A stretch of 64,000 bases of DNA from NCBI GenBank assembly GCA_963717155.1, contig OY970326.1:4092001-4156000 (forward strand), given 5' to 3'. This DNA comes from G963717155 sp963717155 (GTDB lineage: Bacteria > Actinomycetota > Thermoleophilia > Gaiellales > JALYLC01). This document shows positions 31,619 to 40,898 of this stretch, one piece after another (within the stretch, counting starts at the first letter, position 1; every line of letters starts with the position of its first letter). The notes below the pieces were generated by a model, which did no database searches, was not told the origin of the DNA, and worked only from the letters and a program-made list of their open reading frames with translations. The position numbers and the translations under genes are program-made.

Positions 31619-33782
31619 ATGCGAACAGGTCTGCGCATCCTCCTCACCGGGGCGCTCCTGCTGTCTGCCCCCGCCGTGGCCGGGGCGGCAGACGTGCGCC
31701 TCGCCAGTCTGCCCGTCGCCGGCAGCGCCCCTGTCCGCGCGCCGTTCGGGTTCGATCTCGTCGGCGCGCGCTGGAAGGGGAGCGGCCGCGTCGAGCTTCG
31801 CACCCGTACCGACAGCGGCCGCTTCGGACGCTGGCAGGCGCTGTCCGCGGGAGAGGACGTGCGTCCGGCTCCCGGCGTGTCGGTCGCCGAGCCGGTGTGG
31901 ACCGGTTCGGGCCGTGTCGTCCAGCTGCGCACGTCGGGATCGGTGCACGCGCTGCGCGCGATCTTCGTGAACGGACGCCGCGGACCGGAGCCGCGGACTG
32001 CCGCTCAGCGCCGCGAGCCTGAACTCGCAGCCGACGATCCTGCACGCGCGCCGACTGGGGCGCGAACGAGAGCCTCCGCCGCGCGCCCGCCGCTGTACGC
32101 GCCATCCGTGCGCATGGTCTTCGTGCACCACACCGCGACCACGAACGACTACAGCGAGGCCGATGTCCCGGCGATCATCCGCTCGATCTACGCCTACCAC
32201 GTGCAGGCGAACGGGTGGAACGACATTGGCTACAACTACCTCGTCGATCGCTACGGCCACATCTGGGAGGGCCGCTACGGCGGGATCACCAGCAACGTGG
32301 TCGGCGCCCAGACGCTCGGATTCAACACCGGCAGTGTCGGCATCGCCTACATCGGTAATGGGGACAGCACGGCATTGACCGACGCGGCGTCGCCAGGCGC
32401 TCGTCTCGCTGATCTCGTGGCGCCTCGACCTGGCACACGTCGATCCGCGTTCGATGACGCAGATGACGTCGGGGGGAAACCCGAAGTACGCGGCGGGCAA
32501 GGTCGTGACGCTTCGCGCCGTGTCGGGCCACCGGGACGGGACACTGACCGACTGTCCCGGAGACGCCATCTACGCACAGCTCCCCGGCATCGCCGCGGAT
32601 GCCTACGCAGCCGGCCTGCCGAAGATCTTCGCGCCCGCGGCGAGCGCGCTGACCGCGTATCCCGTCAGGTTCTCGGCGACGCTCTCGTCGTCGCTCACCT
32701 GGACGGTGAAGGTGCTGGACGCGGCAGGCGCCACGCTGGCGAGCCAGTCGGGGACGGGCTCGAGCGTCGCCTGGAGCTGGGACGGACGCACGAGCGCCGG
32801 GTCGTCCGTCGCGCCTGGAGTCGCGGCGAGCTGGACGATCACGGCGCGGGACTCCGCCGGGAACCAGGCCCTGCCCGCGATGGGCGGCCTGCTCGGGACC
32901 ACACCGCCCACGCAGGGCGCCATGGGAGCGGTGACCGTCACTCCGTCGAGCATCAGCCCCGACGGTGACGGGCAGGCCGACGCCGCGAGCGTCTCGTTCT
33001 CCGTCGCAACGGCGGCGACCGTCTCCGTCGTCGTCGAGGACGCCCTCGGCAAGGTGGTCTCGACGTTGCTGCCGGCGACGCAGCTCCTGGCCGGACCCGA
33101 GACCCTGAGCTGGGCGGGCACCGCGACCGATCCCGGGACCACCGTGCCCGATGGGGCCTACCACGTGGTCGTCGCGACGACCGATGCCGCAGGAGCCACG
33201 ACCATCCAGACGACGCCGGTCGCGGTCGTCCGCGCCGGTATCGGCCTCACCGGACCCGTCAACGCGGTGAGCCCGAATCGGGACGGACGTGGTGACACGA
33301 CGACGTTCCACTGGCTGCAGTCGCAGCCGGCGCACGCGCGGCTTCAGATCGTCTCGGCCAGCCAGCCGCTCGCGACCGTGCTCGACGCCGACCTGCCTCC
33401 CGGCTCGGAGCGGGCGGTGTGGGACGGGCGCTCGCTCGTCAAGCTCGGCTCGGGCACGCTCGGCGCAGTGCTCACGCTGACGACCGAAGCGGGGCGGCAG
33501 CTGCTGCAGACGACGGTCAAGGTCGACCTCGCTCCCCCGACGATCCGAGGCCTGCAGGCGCGGACTCGCGCCGGCGGTGGCTTCGTCCGCTATCGCCTGT
33601 CCGAGCCCGGGTTCGTCCAGCTCCGGGTGCAGGGACGCGTCGTCGTGCCGTACGTCCGGCGCGCTGCAGGGGTCGGAGGCATGCGGTACACGCTTGCCGG
33701 GCAGCGCGCACGCCGCATCGAGGTGCGGGTGCTCGACCTCGCGGGGAACGCCGGCCGTGGGCGTCTCGTCCTGCGGCGCTGA
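31619..33782 (+). CDS. Secreted PGRP-type N-acetylmuramoyl-L-alanine amidase with FlgD-like repeats
   Basis: About 720 residues after repair. Signal peptide at 1-22 (LRILLTGALLLSAPAVAGA). A beta-rich region (VRAPFGFDLVGARWKGSG) leads to a PGRP/amidase-2 domain: RMVFVHHTATTNDY with the zinc His, YNYLVDRYGHIWEGRYGG, and SGHRDGTLTDCPGD with the other zinc His and Cys. The C-terminal 400 residues contain FlgD-type Ig domains (SISPDGDGQADAASVSFSV, AVSPNRDGRGDTTTFHWL). Three surplus bases fall between about 32000 and 32090 and one near 32392. It should cut the stem peptide from MurNAc outside the cell. It stands alone between nfeD and bioD. Confidence 0.85.
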
Positions 33783-33793
33783 CAGGGGCTCCG

Positions 33794-34435
33794 TCAGCCG
33801 GAGCCGGGCGACTCCTGCGCTCGCTGGCTGCGAGCCGGGTCGTGCGGAATCACCTCGAGGACCGTCGCGATGCGCTCGAGCGCCGAGCGGATCGCGCGCT
33901 CGCTGCCATTGGGCTGCAGCGAGGCGCCGCAGATCGCGAGGCCCGCGATCGCAAGCCCGGCAGCGCGCGCGGCGGCGACCGTCAAGGCCGCGTGATTGAG
34001 CGCCGTGCGTCCAGGCGGGCAGACGATGATCACGGGCAGCTCCAGCGCGACGGCCAGATCGGCGAACGTGAGCCGGTCGGCGAGCGGCTCGAGCAGTCCA
34101 CCCGACCCCTCGACGATCACGCCGTCGCAGTGGCGCCGCAGCTCGACGACGGCCTCGACGATCGCCCGGATGTCGACGGGTGGTTCGTCGTCCGCGCGCG
34201 CGGCGAGCGCCGGGGCGAGCGGCGACTCGTAGTGGTAGACCGTCGCCGCGACGGTCCCCGGCACGTGCGACGCCACCCACATCGCATCGTCGTCCTCGCC
34301 CGTCTGCACCGCCTTCAGGACGCCCGGGACGAGTCCTCGCGCCCGGGCCTCCGCTGCCATGCGGGCGCACACGACCGTCTTGCCGACTCCGGTGTCGGTG
34401 CCGGTCACGAACGCATCGAGAATCGGGAGGCTCAC
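33794..34435 (-). CDS. bioD: Dethiobiotin synthetase
   Basis: A 213-residue ATP-dependent carboxylase that closes the ureido ring of dethiobiotin. The P-loop TGTDTGVGKTVV is at 11-22; LKAVQTGEDDD carries the Lys of the substrate site, and VIVEGSGGLLEPLADRLTFADLA matches the BioD glycine-rich loop. It overlaps birA by 4 bp, so biotin synthesis and biotin attachment are coupled next to the biotin-dependent carboxylase genes. No bioA, bioB or bioF is in the window. Reading frame is intact. Confidence 0.93.
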   Translation of the reverse strand: MSLPILDAFVTGTDTGVGKTVVCARMAAEARARGLVPGVLKAVQTGEDDDAMWVASHVPGTVAATVYHYESPLAPALAARADDEPPVDIRAIVEAVVELRRHCDGVIVEGSGGLLEPLADRLTFADLAVALELPVIIVCPPGRTALNHAALTVAAARAAGLAIAGLAICGASLQPNGSERAIRSALERIATVLEVIPHDPARSQRAQESPGSG

Positions 34436-35190
34436 CGCGGCGATTGTCGCAGGGCGGGGCCGTGAACGCGTGCGACGTGGCCCGACCGGTGCTCGACCGG
34501 GCCTTCCGGCGTATCGAGCACGAGCGCGCCATCGGCGGCGAACCCCCGGACGGTACCGCGCGCCGAGCCTCCGCCGGCGAGCAGGAGCTCGACCTCGAGG
34601 CCGCGGAGGGCGTCGAACTCGTCAGCCTCGGCCCGGAGCGCCTCGAAGCCCCGCTCGTCGAAGCGGGCACTGAGCGGACGGAGCTCGGCCACGAGCAGGC
34701 GCGCGAGCTCCGTCGGCGACGGTGGGTCGATCCCCTCGAGCCGGAGCGAGGTCGGCGCAAGGCCGTCGGTCACGGGCAGATCATCAGCGCTCGCGTCGGC
34801 GTTCATGCCGACGCCGAGCAGGACCGCGGGTCCGTCGATCAGCTCCGCGAGCACTCCTGCGAGCTTGCGCTCGCCGACCACGACGTCGTTCGGCCAGTGC
34901 ACCCGAGCGTCGACTCCCAGGCCGCGCGCGACGCGTGCCGCCGCGAGCCCGCCGACGATCGCGAGCGCCGGCAGCTCGGCGGGCGCTCTGGAGGGCCGGA
35001 GGAGGACCGATACGAGCAGCGCCGTTCCGGCCCGCGTGTGCCAGCTGCGCCCGCGTCGACCGCGTCCCGCGTCCTGCACGTCGGCGCGGACGACTGTGAA
35101 TGCCGGCGCGCCTGCGGAGGCGAGCGCACGGAGCTCGTCCTGCGTCGAACCGCAGCGCTCGAGCTCTACCGTGTGGGGGGCGGACGACAC
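34432..35190 (-). CDS. birA: Biotin-[acetyl-CoA carboxylase] ligase (BirA, no DNA-binding domain)
   Basis: A 252-residue ligase that makes biotinyl-AMP and transfers biotin to the carboxyl carrier protein. Visible motifs are CGSTQDELR, the adenylate-binding loop AGRGRRGRSW, HWPNDVVVGERKLAGVLAE with the catalytic Lys, and LLGVGMNAD. A C-terminal SH3-like domain ends in VHG. The N-terminal helix-turn-helix of E. coli BirA is absent, so it is not a repressor. The GTG at 35190 is preferred; a GTG at 35220 would overlap the divergent fabZ start. The gap to fabZ is 17 bp, so promoters must overlap genes. Reading frame is intact. Confidence 0.92.
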   Translation of the reverse strand: MSSAPHTVELERCGSTQDELRALASAGAPAFTVVRADVQDAGRGRRGRSWHTRAGTALLVSVLLRPSRAPAELPALAIVGGLAAARVARGLGVDARVHWPNDVVVGERKLAGVLAELIDGPAVLLGVGMNADASADDLPVTDGLAPTSLRLEGIDPPSPTELARLLVAELRPLSARFDERGFEALRAEADEFDALRGLEVELLLAGGGSARGTVRGFAADGALVLDTPEGPVEHRSGHVARVHGPALRQSPR

Positions 35191-35207
35191 GCGGATACGA
35201 TAGGTCG

Positions 35208-35655
35208 ATGAGCGCGCCACCTACGCCGTTCGGGCGAGAGGCCATCGAGGCGATCATTCCCCACCGGGACCCGTTCCTGCTCGTCGACGAGATCGTCGAG
35301 CTGGTGCCCGGCGAGCGCGTGCGTCGGTCGCTACACCGTCCGGGGCGACGAGGCCTTCCTCGCGGGACACTTCCCCGGCCGTCCGATCATGCCGGGCGTC
35401 CTGATGGTCGAGGCGCTGGCGCAGGCGGGATGTGTCGGCGTGCTCTCGCACGATGACTTCAAGGATCGTCTCGCGGTCTTCGCGGGCCTCGAGGGCGTCC
35501 GCTTCCGGCGTCTGGTCGAGCCCGGCGACACCCTCGAGCTCGAGCTCGTGGTCGAGAAGCTGCGGCGAGCGATCGGCCGCGGGAGCGGCACCGTGCGCGT
35601 GGGCGACCAGGTCGCGGTCGAGGGGACCCTCATCTTCGGGTTCATCGATCGATAG
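35208..35655 (+). CDS. fabZ: 3-hydroxyacyl-[acyl-carrier-protein] dehydratase FabZ
   Basis: About 148 residues after repair. The hot-dog fold markers are IIPHRDPFLLVDEIVEL, then AGHFPGRPIMPGVLMVEALA with catalytic His and Glu, and VRFRRLVEPGDTLELEL. One surplus C near 35324 sits between GERV and VGRYTVRG; removing it rejoins the frames and makes the length a multiple of three. FabZ dehydrates 3-hydroxyacyl-ACP. It heads the operon fabZ-fabD-fabG-fabF-orf-accDA. Confidence 0.93.
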
Positions 35656-35665
35656 GATCAGCTCC

Positions 35666-36601
35666 GTGGGAGAGCGAGGGAAGGTCGCGTTCTGTTTTCC
35701 GGGACAGGGCTCGCAGGAGGTCGGCATGGGCCGAGCCTTCGCCGAGTCGGTTCCGGCTGCCCGCGCGGTGTTCGACGCGGCCGATCGAGTCGTCGGCTAC
35801 GACCTCACGTCGCTGTGCTTCGAGGGCCCGCTCGAACAGCTGTCCGAGACGTCCATCACGCAGCCAGCGCTCGTCAGCGCGACGCTGGCCTGCCTCGCGG
35901 CGGTGCACGAGAGCGGGCTGCGCGCGGACTTCGTGATCGGCCACAGCGTCGGCGAGTACGCCGCCCTCGTTGCCTCGGGTGCCGTCGACGGACCCGACGC
36001 CATTCGGCTCGTGCGCGAGCGCGGCATCGCCACCGCCGCATCGGCCGCCGAGCATCCGGGCGCGATGGCGGCGGTGATCGGCCTCGATGACGATGTGGTC
36101 GAGGGCCTGTGCGCCGGGATCGACGGCGTCTGGCCCGCGAACTACAACTGTCCCGGCCAGCTGGTCGTCTCGGGAACCGAGGAAGGCGTCGTCGCGCTGA
36201 TGGCCGCGGCGGAGGCGGCCGGTGCCCGGCGGGCAATCCGGCTGAAGGTCTCCGGCGGCTTCCACAGCCCGCTCACCGCCTCGGCCGAGCCGCAGCTGGC
36301 GGCCGCGGTCGCCGGGGTCGAGTTCCGTGAGCCCGAGACGCCGTTCTTCTCGACCGTCACCACCGCGCTCGAGGACGCCGCCGCGATCCCCGGGCTGCTC
36401 GTGCGGCAGTTGACGACGCCGGTCCGCTTCACGCAGAGCGTCGAGCGGTTGCGCGACCTCGGTGTCCGGACGTTCGTCGAGATCGGCCCGGGCTCGGTGC
36501 TTGCGGGCCTCGTCCGGAGGATCGACCGTAGCCTGTCGGCCGTGTCGATCAGCGAACCCGAGGGACTCGAACGCGCGCGCGCCGAGCTTGCCCATGCCTG
36601 A
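35666..36601 (+). CDS. fabD: Malonyl-CoA:ACP transacylase FabD
   Basis: A 311-residue enzyme that moves malonyl from CoA to ACP. Motifs are FCFPGQGSQEVGMG, the nucleophile elbow GHSVGEYAAL with Ser94, and GGFHSPLT with His200. The GTG at 35666, 10 bp after fabZ, gives the normal N-terminus GKVAFCFPGQG. Its stop overlaps fabG by 8 bp. Reading frame is intact. Confidence 0.96.
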   Translation: MGERGKVAFCFPGQGSQEVGMGRAFAESVPAARAVFDAADRVVGYDLTSLCFEGPLEQLSETSITQPALVSATLACLAAVHESGLRADFVIGHSVGEYAALVASGAVDGPDAIRLVRERGIATAASAAEHPGAMAAVIGLDDDVVEGLCAGIDGVWPANYNCPGQLVVSGTEEGVVALMAAAEAAGARRAIRLKVSGGFHSPLTASAEPQLAAAVAGVEFREPETPFFSTVTTALEDAAAIPGLLVRQLTTPVRFTQSVERLRDLGVRTFVEIGPGSVLAGLVRRIDRSLSAVSISEPEGLERARAELAHA

Positions 36602-37340
36602 GCTCGACGGGCGGGTCGCCCTGGTGACGGGCGCGTCCCGGGGGATCGGACGGGCGATCGCGGTCGAGCTTGCCGCCGCCGGCGCCGCCGTCGGGGTCAA
36701 CTACCGCGCGGACGCCGACGCGGCCGCCGAGGTGGTGGCCGAGATCACCGCTGCCGGCGGTCGGGCCGCGGCGCTGCCGGCCGACGTCTCGAACGCCGAT
36801 GCCGCGCGTGAGCTCATCGGAACGTGCGAGGAGGCGCTCGGCGATCTCGACGTGCTCGTCTGCAACGCCGGCGTGACGCGCGACGGCCTCATCGCGCGGC
36901 TCACGCCAGAGGACTGGACGACGGTGATCGACACGAACCTGGCGGGCTCCTTCTTCCTGTGCCAGGCGGCCAGCCGGCGCATGATCCGCCGCCGACAGGG
37001 CTCGATCGTGTTGATGAGCTCGGTGGTGGGCGTGCACGGGAATGCCGGTCAGACCAACTACGCGGCCTCGAAGGCCGGCCTGATCGGGCTGTCCAAATCG
37101 CTCGCGCGCGAGCTCGGCGGGCGCAGCATTCGCGTCAACGTCGTCGCTCCGGGCTACATCGCAACCGAACTGACTGGCGTCCTCTCCGAGGAGCTGCGCC
37201 AGGGAATCCTCGACTCGACGCCCCTCAAGCGCCTCGGGGAACCAGAGGATGTCGCACGAGCGGTGCGCTTCCTCGCCTCGGATGCCGCGTCGTTCGTGAC
37301 GGGCGCGGTTCTCGGCGTCGACGGTGGGTTGGGGATGTGA
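36594..37340 (+). CDS. fabG: 3-oxoacyl-[acyl-carrier-protein] reductase FabG
   Basis: A 248-residue short-chain dehydrogenase using NADPH. The cofactor loop is VTGASRGIGRAIAVEL at 11-26, NAGVTRDGL is at 91-99, and the catalytic tetrad is Asn115, Ser143, Tyr156 and Lys160 (TNYAASKAG). The C-terminus SFVTGAVLGVDGGLGM is typical. The ATG at 36594 overlaps fabD. Reading frame is intact. Confidence 0.96.
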   Translation: MPELDGRVALVTGASRGIGRAIAVELAAAGAAVGVNYRADADAAAEVVAEITAAGGRAAALPADVSNADAARELIGTCEEALGDLDVLVCNAGVTRDGLIARLTPEDWTTVIDTNLAGSFFLCQAASRRMIRRRQGSIVLMSSVVGVHGNAGQTNYAASKAGLIGLSKSLARELGGRSIRVNVVAPGYIATELTGVLSEELRQGILDSTPLKRLGEPEDVARAVRFLASDAASFVTGAVLGVDGGLGM

Positions 37341-37347
37341 TGCGGCG

Positions 37348-38649
37348 ATGACGCTGCGAGCGGCAACAGATCGACGGGTGGTCGTCACCGGCATCGGCAT
37401 GGTCACGCCGCTCGGGCTCGATCGCGAGTCGAGCTTCGGCGGGATCATCGCCGGGCGGAGCGGCGCGGCGGGTCTGGTCGACATCGACCTCGACCGGCTG
37501 CCGATCACGTTCGGCTGCCAGGTCAAGGAGTTCGATCCCGAGGTCGGCATGGACCGGCGCACCGCGCGACGAACCGACCGCTTCGTGCAGATGGCGGTCG
37601 CCGCGGCGCGCGAGGCCTGCGCTGACGCGGGGCTCGACGTCTCGGCGCACCCCGAGCCGCATCGCATCGGCACGTCGGTGGCGACGGGCATCGGCGGCCT
37701 CCACACGCTCCACGTCGCCGAGGACCACCTGTTCCGCAAGGGCCCCGATCGCATGAGCCCGATGTGGATCACGATGCTGATCCCGAACATGGCCTCGGGC
37801 ATGATCTCGATGGAGCTCGGCACGCGCGGCCCCGCGGCAGCCTCGTGCACGGCCTGCGCGGCCTCCTCGATGGCGATCGGCGACGCGGCGTCGTACATCC
37901 GCGACAACCGCTGCGATGCGATGATCGTCGGAGGCACCGAGGCCCCGATCACGCAGGTCGGCATCGGCGGGTTCTTCTCGATGCGCGCCATCTCGATGCG
38001 CAACGACGATCCCGAGCGGGCCAGCCGGCCGTTCGACCTCGAGCGCGATGGCTTCGTCGTCGGCGAGGGCTCGTCGATCCTCGTCATCGAGGAGCTCGAG
38101 CATGCGCGGGCACGCGGTGCACGGATCTACGCCGAGGTCATGGGCTACGGGCTGTCGTCGGACGCGCGGCACGTGACCGAGCCCGATCCGACCGGCGAGA
38201 ACCCGGCGCGCTGCATGCAGATGGCGCTCGACGAGGCGGGGATCGAGGCGACGGAGCTCGGGTACATCAACGCGCACGGGACCTCGACGCCGCTCGGCGA
38301 CTCCGCGGAGACCCGTGTGATCAAGCGCGTGCTCGGCGAGGAGGCGGCCTACCGCCTTCCCGTCTCGTCGACGAAGTCGATGACCGGCCACATGCTCGGC
38401 GCGTCGGGTGCGACGGAGGCGGCGATCACCGTGCTCGGGATGTGCCGCGACGTGCTGCCGCCGACGATCAACCAGGAGACGCCCGATCCGGAGTGCGATC
38501 TCGACTACATCCCGAACGTCGCTCGCCGCGCCGAGTACCGCTACGCGCTGTCGAACGGGTTCGGGTTCGGCGGCCACAACGCCAGCCTGGTGTTCGCCCG
38601 CTGGGACGAGCACGATGGTCGCCGCGAGCCGGAGAAGGTAACCCTGTGA
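37348..38649 (+). CDS. fabF: 3-oxoacyl-[acyl-carrier-protein] synthase II FabF
   Basis: A 433-residue condensing enzyme. The N-terminus RRVVVTGIGMVTPLG is typical. The active-site cysteine is Cys170 in ASCTACAASSMAIG, and the two histidines are His310 in NAHGTSTPLGD and His348 in STKSMTGHMLGASG. The C-terminal GFGFGGHNASLVF completes the fold. It elongates acyl-ACP with malonyl-ACP. No acpP or fabH lies in this operon. The stop overlaps the next GTG (TGTGA). Reading frame is intact. Confidence 0.96.
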   Translation: MTLRAATDRRVVVTGIGMVTPLGLDRESSFGGIIAGRSGAAGLVDIDLDRLPITFGCQVKEFDPEVGMDRRTARRTDRFVQMAVAAAREACADAGLDVSAHPEPHRIGTSVATGIGGLHTLHVAEDHLFRKGPDRMSPMWITMLIPNMASGMISMELGTRGPAAASCTACAASSMAIGDAASYIRDNRCDAMIVGGTEAPITQVGIGGFFSMRAISMRNDDPERASRPFDLERDGFVVGEGSSILVIEELEHARARGARIYAEVMGYGLSSDARHVTEPDPTGENPARCMQMALDEAGIEATELGYINAHGTSTPLGDSAETRVIKRVLGEEAAYRLPVSSTKSMTGHMLGASGATEAAITVLGMCRDVLPPTINQETPDPECDLDYIPNVARRAEYRYALSNGFGFGGHNASLVFARWDEHDGRREPEKVTL

Positions 38650-38915
38650 CCACGTTTGACGACCTCGAGGACGTCCCGTCCCACGACCTGCACGATCGGG
38701 CGTTCGCGCTCGCCGAGAAGCGCCATGACATCGCGTTCTTCTGGAGGCTGTTCAAGGCGATTCCGGAGGCCGAGGAGGTCTCCGGGAACCCGGGAGAGAG
38801 CACGCCCGACGTGCTCCACATCTCGCGCTGGCTCGCCGACTTTCTCGATGCCCGCGACCTCGACGATGCCCTGCGCCCGTTCTACGTCGAGTACCTGGTC
38901 AAGCACGAGAAGTAG
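38646..38915 (+). CDS. Small acidic protein of unknown function in the fatty-acid operon
   Basis: An 89-residue protein I do not recognise. It is acidic and predicted mostly helical: FDDLEDVPSHDLHDRAFALA, then HDIAFFWRLFKAIPEAEEV, then LADFLDARDLDDALRPFYVE. It lacks a DSL phosphopantetheine site, so it is not an acyl carrier protein, and has no biotinyl-lysine motif (AMKM), so it is not BCCP. Its GTG overlaps the fabF stop and accDA follows 60 bp later, which implies cotranslation and a possible accessory or scaffold role in fatty-acid synthesis (inference). Reading frame is intact, in a region where neighbours are not, though it is short. Confidence 0.75.
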   Translation: MTTFDDLEDVPSHDLHDRAFALAEKRHDIAFFWRLFKAIPEAEEVSGNPGESTPDVLHISRWLADFLDARDLDDALRPFYVEYLVKHEK

Positions 38916-38975
38916 CCGACGAGCAGGGTCGAAGTGACCCGAAGCCCGGCGGAGCGGTAGGCTCCCCTCGCGCCC

Positions 38976-40895
38976 ATGAGTACCGACGAGCCGTCTCCGA
39001 TCATCGTGGAGGTCGTGCACGCGCAGGCGGAGGGCGACCAGCCTCCATCGCGCGAGCGCACGCGCTCCAACAACACCTGCCCCCGTTGCAACTCGCACTA
39101 TCGGGACGACGAGCTGCAGGCGGAGCTCCGTGTGTGCCGTACCTGCGGCTACCACTTCGTCGTGGGGGCGCTCGAGCGAATCGCGCAGCTCGCGGATCCG
39201 GGCACGTTCGAGGAGGCCGCGAGCGGGCTGCGCTCGGCCGACCCGCTCGCGTTCGTCGACATGATCCCCTACCCCGAGCGTCTCGCCGCCGCGACGGCAG
39301 CGACGGGGCTCGAGGATGCGATGGTCGTGGGTCGCGCCGAGATCGACGGGCACCGCTGCGCGCTCGCGACGATGGAGTTCGAGTTCGTGGGCGGCTCGAT
39401 GGGGTCGGTCGTCGGCGAGAAGTTCGCGCGGGCAGTCGATCTCGCGCTCGAGGACTCGATGCCGCTGATATCGGTCGCCTCGTCCGGCGGGGCGCGCATG
39501 CAGGAGAACGTGCTCGCCCTGATGCAGATGGCGAAGACGACCTGTGCCGTCGACGCGCTGAACGAGGCCGGAATCCCGTTCATCTCGGTGCTCTCCCACC
39601 CGAGCACCGGCGGGGTGATGGCGTCGTTCGCGGCACTCGGCGACGTGATCATCGCCGAGCCGGGCGCGCTCATGTCGTTCGCGGGCCGGCGGGTCGTGCA
39701 GCAGACGACGCGCGAGCAGCTTCCCGACGACTTCGGCCTCTCCGAGTCGAACTTCCGCTTCGGCCTCGTCGACATGATCGTCCCGCGGCACGAGCTGCGC
39801 GGCACGCTCGCGCGGATGCTCCGGCTGTTCGCCGGCGGCGAGTTCGTGTACCCCGTCGGAGGAACCGCCGGCGCCGATCACGCAGAGCCGGATCGCACGC
39901 CTCGTGCGTGGCGTTCGCTGGCGCCCGCACGGGCCGGTCGTCGACCAACGGGGGCTCCTCGTGAGAGGCGTTCGCTCCGAGCTCCGCGGGCTGCGGCGGC
40001 GCATCTCCCAGCGCGCAGCCGAGTCCGACATCTGGGATGCCGTCGAGCTCGCGCGCCACGACGAGCGCCCGTACACGCTGGACTACGCAGAGCGCCTGCT
40101 CGACGACTTCACCGAGCTCCACGGAGACCGGATGGGCGCCGAGGACCCCGCGATCGTCGCCGGTCTCGGTCGCTTCCGAGGGCGCACGATCGCACTCGTC
40201 GGGCACCAGAAGGGTCGCGATCTCAAGCAGCGCGCCTACCGCAACTTCGGCAGCGCACGGCCCGAGGGCTACGCGCAAGGCGAGTCCGGGTGTTCGAGCT
40301 GGCGAGCCGCCTCGGGTTCCCGGTCCTGACCCTGGTCGACACGCAGGGCGCGCATCCGGGCCTGAGCTCCGAGCAGCACGGGCAGGCCGGCGCCATCGCG
40401 CGCTCGATGCTCGCGATGGCACGGCTCGACGTGCCATCCGTCGCGGTCGTGATCGGCGAGGGAGGCTCCGGCGGAGCGCTCGCGATCGCGGTCGCGGATC
40501 GGGTGCTGATGATGGAGAACGCGATCTACTCGGTGATCTCGCCCGAGGGCGGCGCCGCGATTCTCTGGCGCGACTGCGGATCAGCGTCGCAAGGCCGCGG
40601 CCGCATTCAAGCCGACCGCGCGCTTCTGCCTCGAGCTCGGCGTGATCGACGGCGTCGTCCCCGAGCCCTCGGGCGGTGCGAACAAGGATCACGATCGAGC
40701 CGCGCGGATGCTCGGCGACAGCGATCGCGACACGCGTTCGAGACGATCGAGGACGAGCCTGCGGCGCTGCGGCGCCACCGCCGGCGCGCGCGCTTCCGCG
40801 AGCTGGGCGTGTGGCTCGAGACGACCATCACCGACGACCCTGACGACGAGGACGATGAGGACGACGACGCGATCGTCGCGCTCGAGCAGCGCTAA
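38976..40895 (+). CDS. accDA: Acetyl-CoA carboxylase carboxyltransferase, fused beta and alpha subunits (AccDA)
   Basis: About 637-638 residues. The AccD half has a zinc ribbon (CPRC at 35-38, CRTC at 54-57), VGRAEIDGHRCALATMEFEF, ISVASSGGARMQENV and FAGRRVVQQTTREQLP. It runs without a stop into an AccA half (SDIWDAVELARHDERPYTLD, ELHGDRMGAEDPAIVAG, GHQKGRDLKQRAYRNFG, FPVLTLVDTQGAHPG, VIGEGGSGGALAIAVADRV). Surplus bases lie near 39855, 40573, 40711 and 40727, plus one event near 40292 (one lost or two gained). In the repaired frame there is no stop between halves. An internal GTG at 39961 could still start a separate AccA. The C-terminus is very acidic. The enzyme transfers carboxyl from biotin to acetyl-CoA. 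Confidence 0.88.
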   Translation: MSTDEPSPIIVEVVHAQAEGDQPPSRERTRSNNTCPRCNSHYRDDELQAELRVCRTCGYHFVVGALERIAQLADPGTFEEAASGLRSADPLAFVDMIPYPERLAAATAATGLEDAMVVGRAEIDGHRCALATMEFEFVGGSMGSVVGEKFARAVDLALEDSMPLISVASSGGARMQENVLALMQMAKTTCAVDALNEAGIPFISVLSHPSTGGVMASFAALGDVIIAEPGALMSFAGRRVVQQTTREQLPDDFGLSESNFRFGLVDMIVPRHELRGTLARMLRLFAGGEFVYPVGGTAGADHAEPDRTPRAWRSLAPARAGRRPTGAPRERRSLRAPRAAAAHLPARSRVRHLGCRRARAPRRAPVHAGLRRAPARRLHRAPRRPDGRRGPRDRRRSRSLPRAHDRTRRAPEGSRSQAARLPQLRQRTARGLRARRVRVFELASRLGFPVLTLVDTQGAHPGLSSEQHGQAGAIARSMLAMARLDVPSVAVVIGEGGSGGALAIAVADRVLMMENAIYSVISPEGGAAILWRDCGSASQGRGRIQADRALLPRARRDRRRRPRALGRCEQGSRSSRADARRQRSRHAFETIEDEPAALRRHRRRARFRELGVWLETTITDDPDDEDDEDDDAIVALEQR

Positions 40896-40898
40896 GGC

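Noticed and set aside
38646..38915. The small protein as acyl carrier protein or BCCP
   Set aside because: It lacks the DSL serine motif of ACP and the AMKM lysine motif of BCCP.
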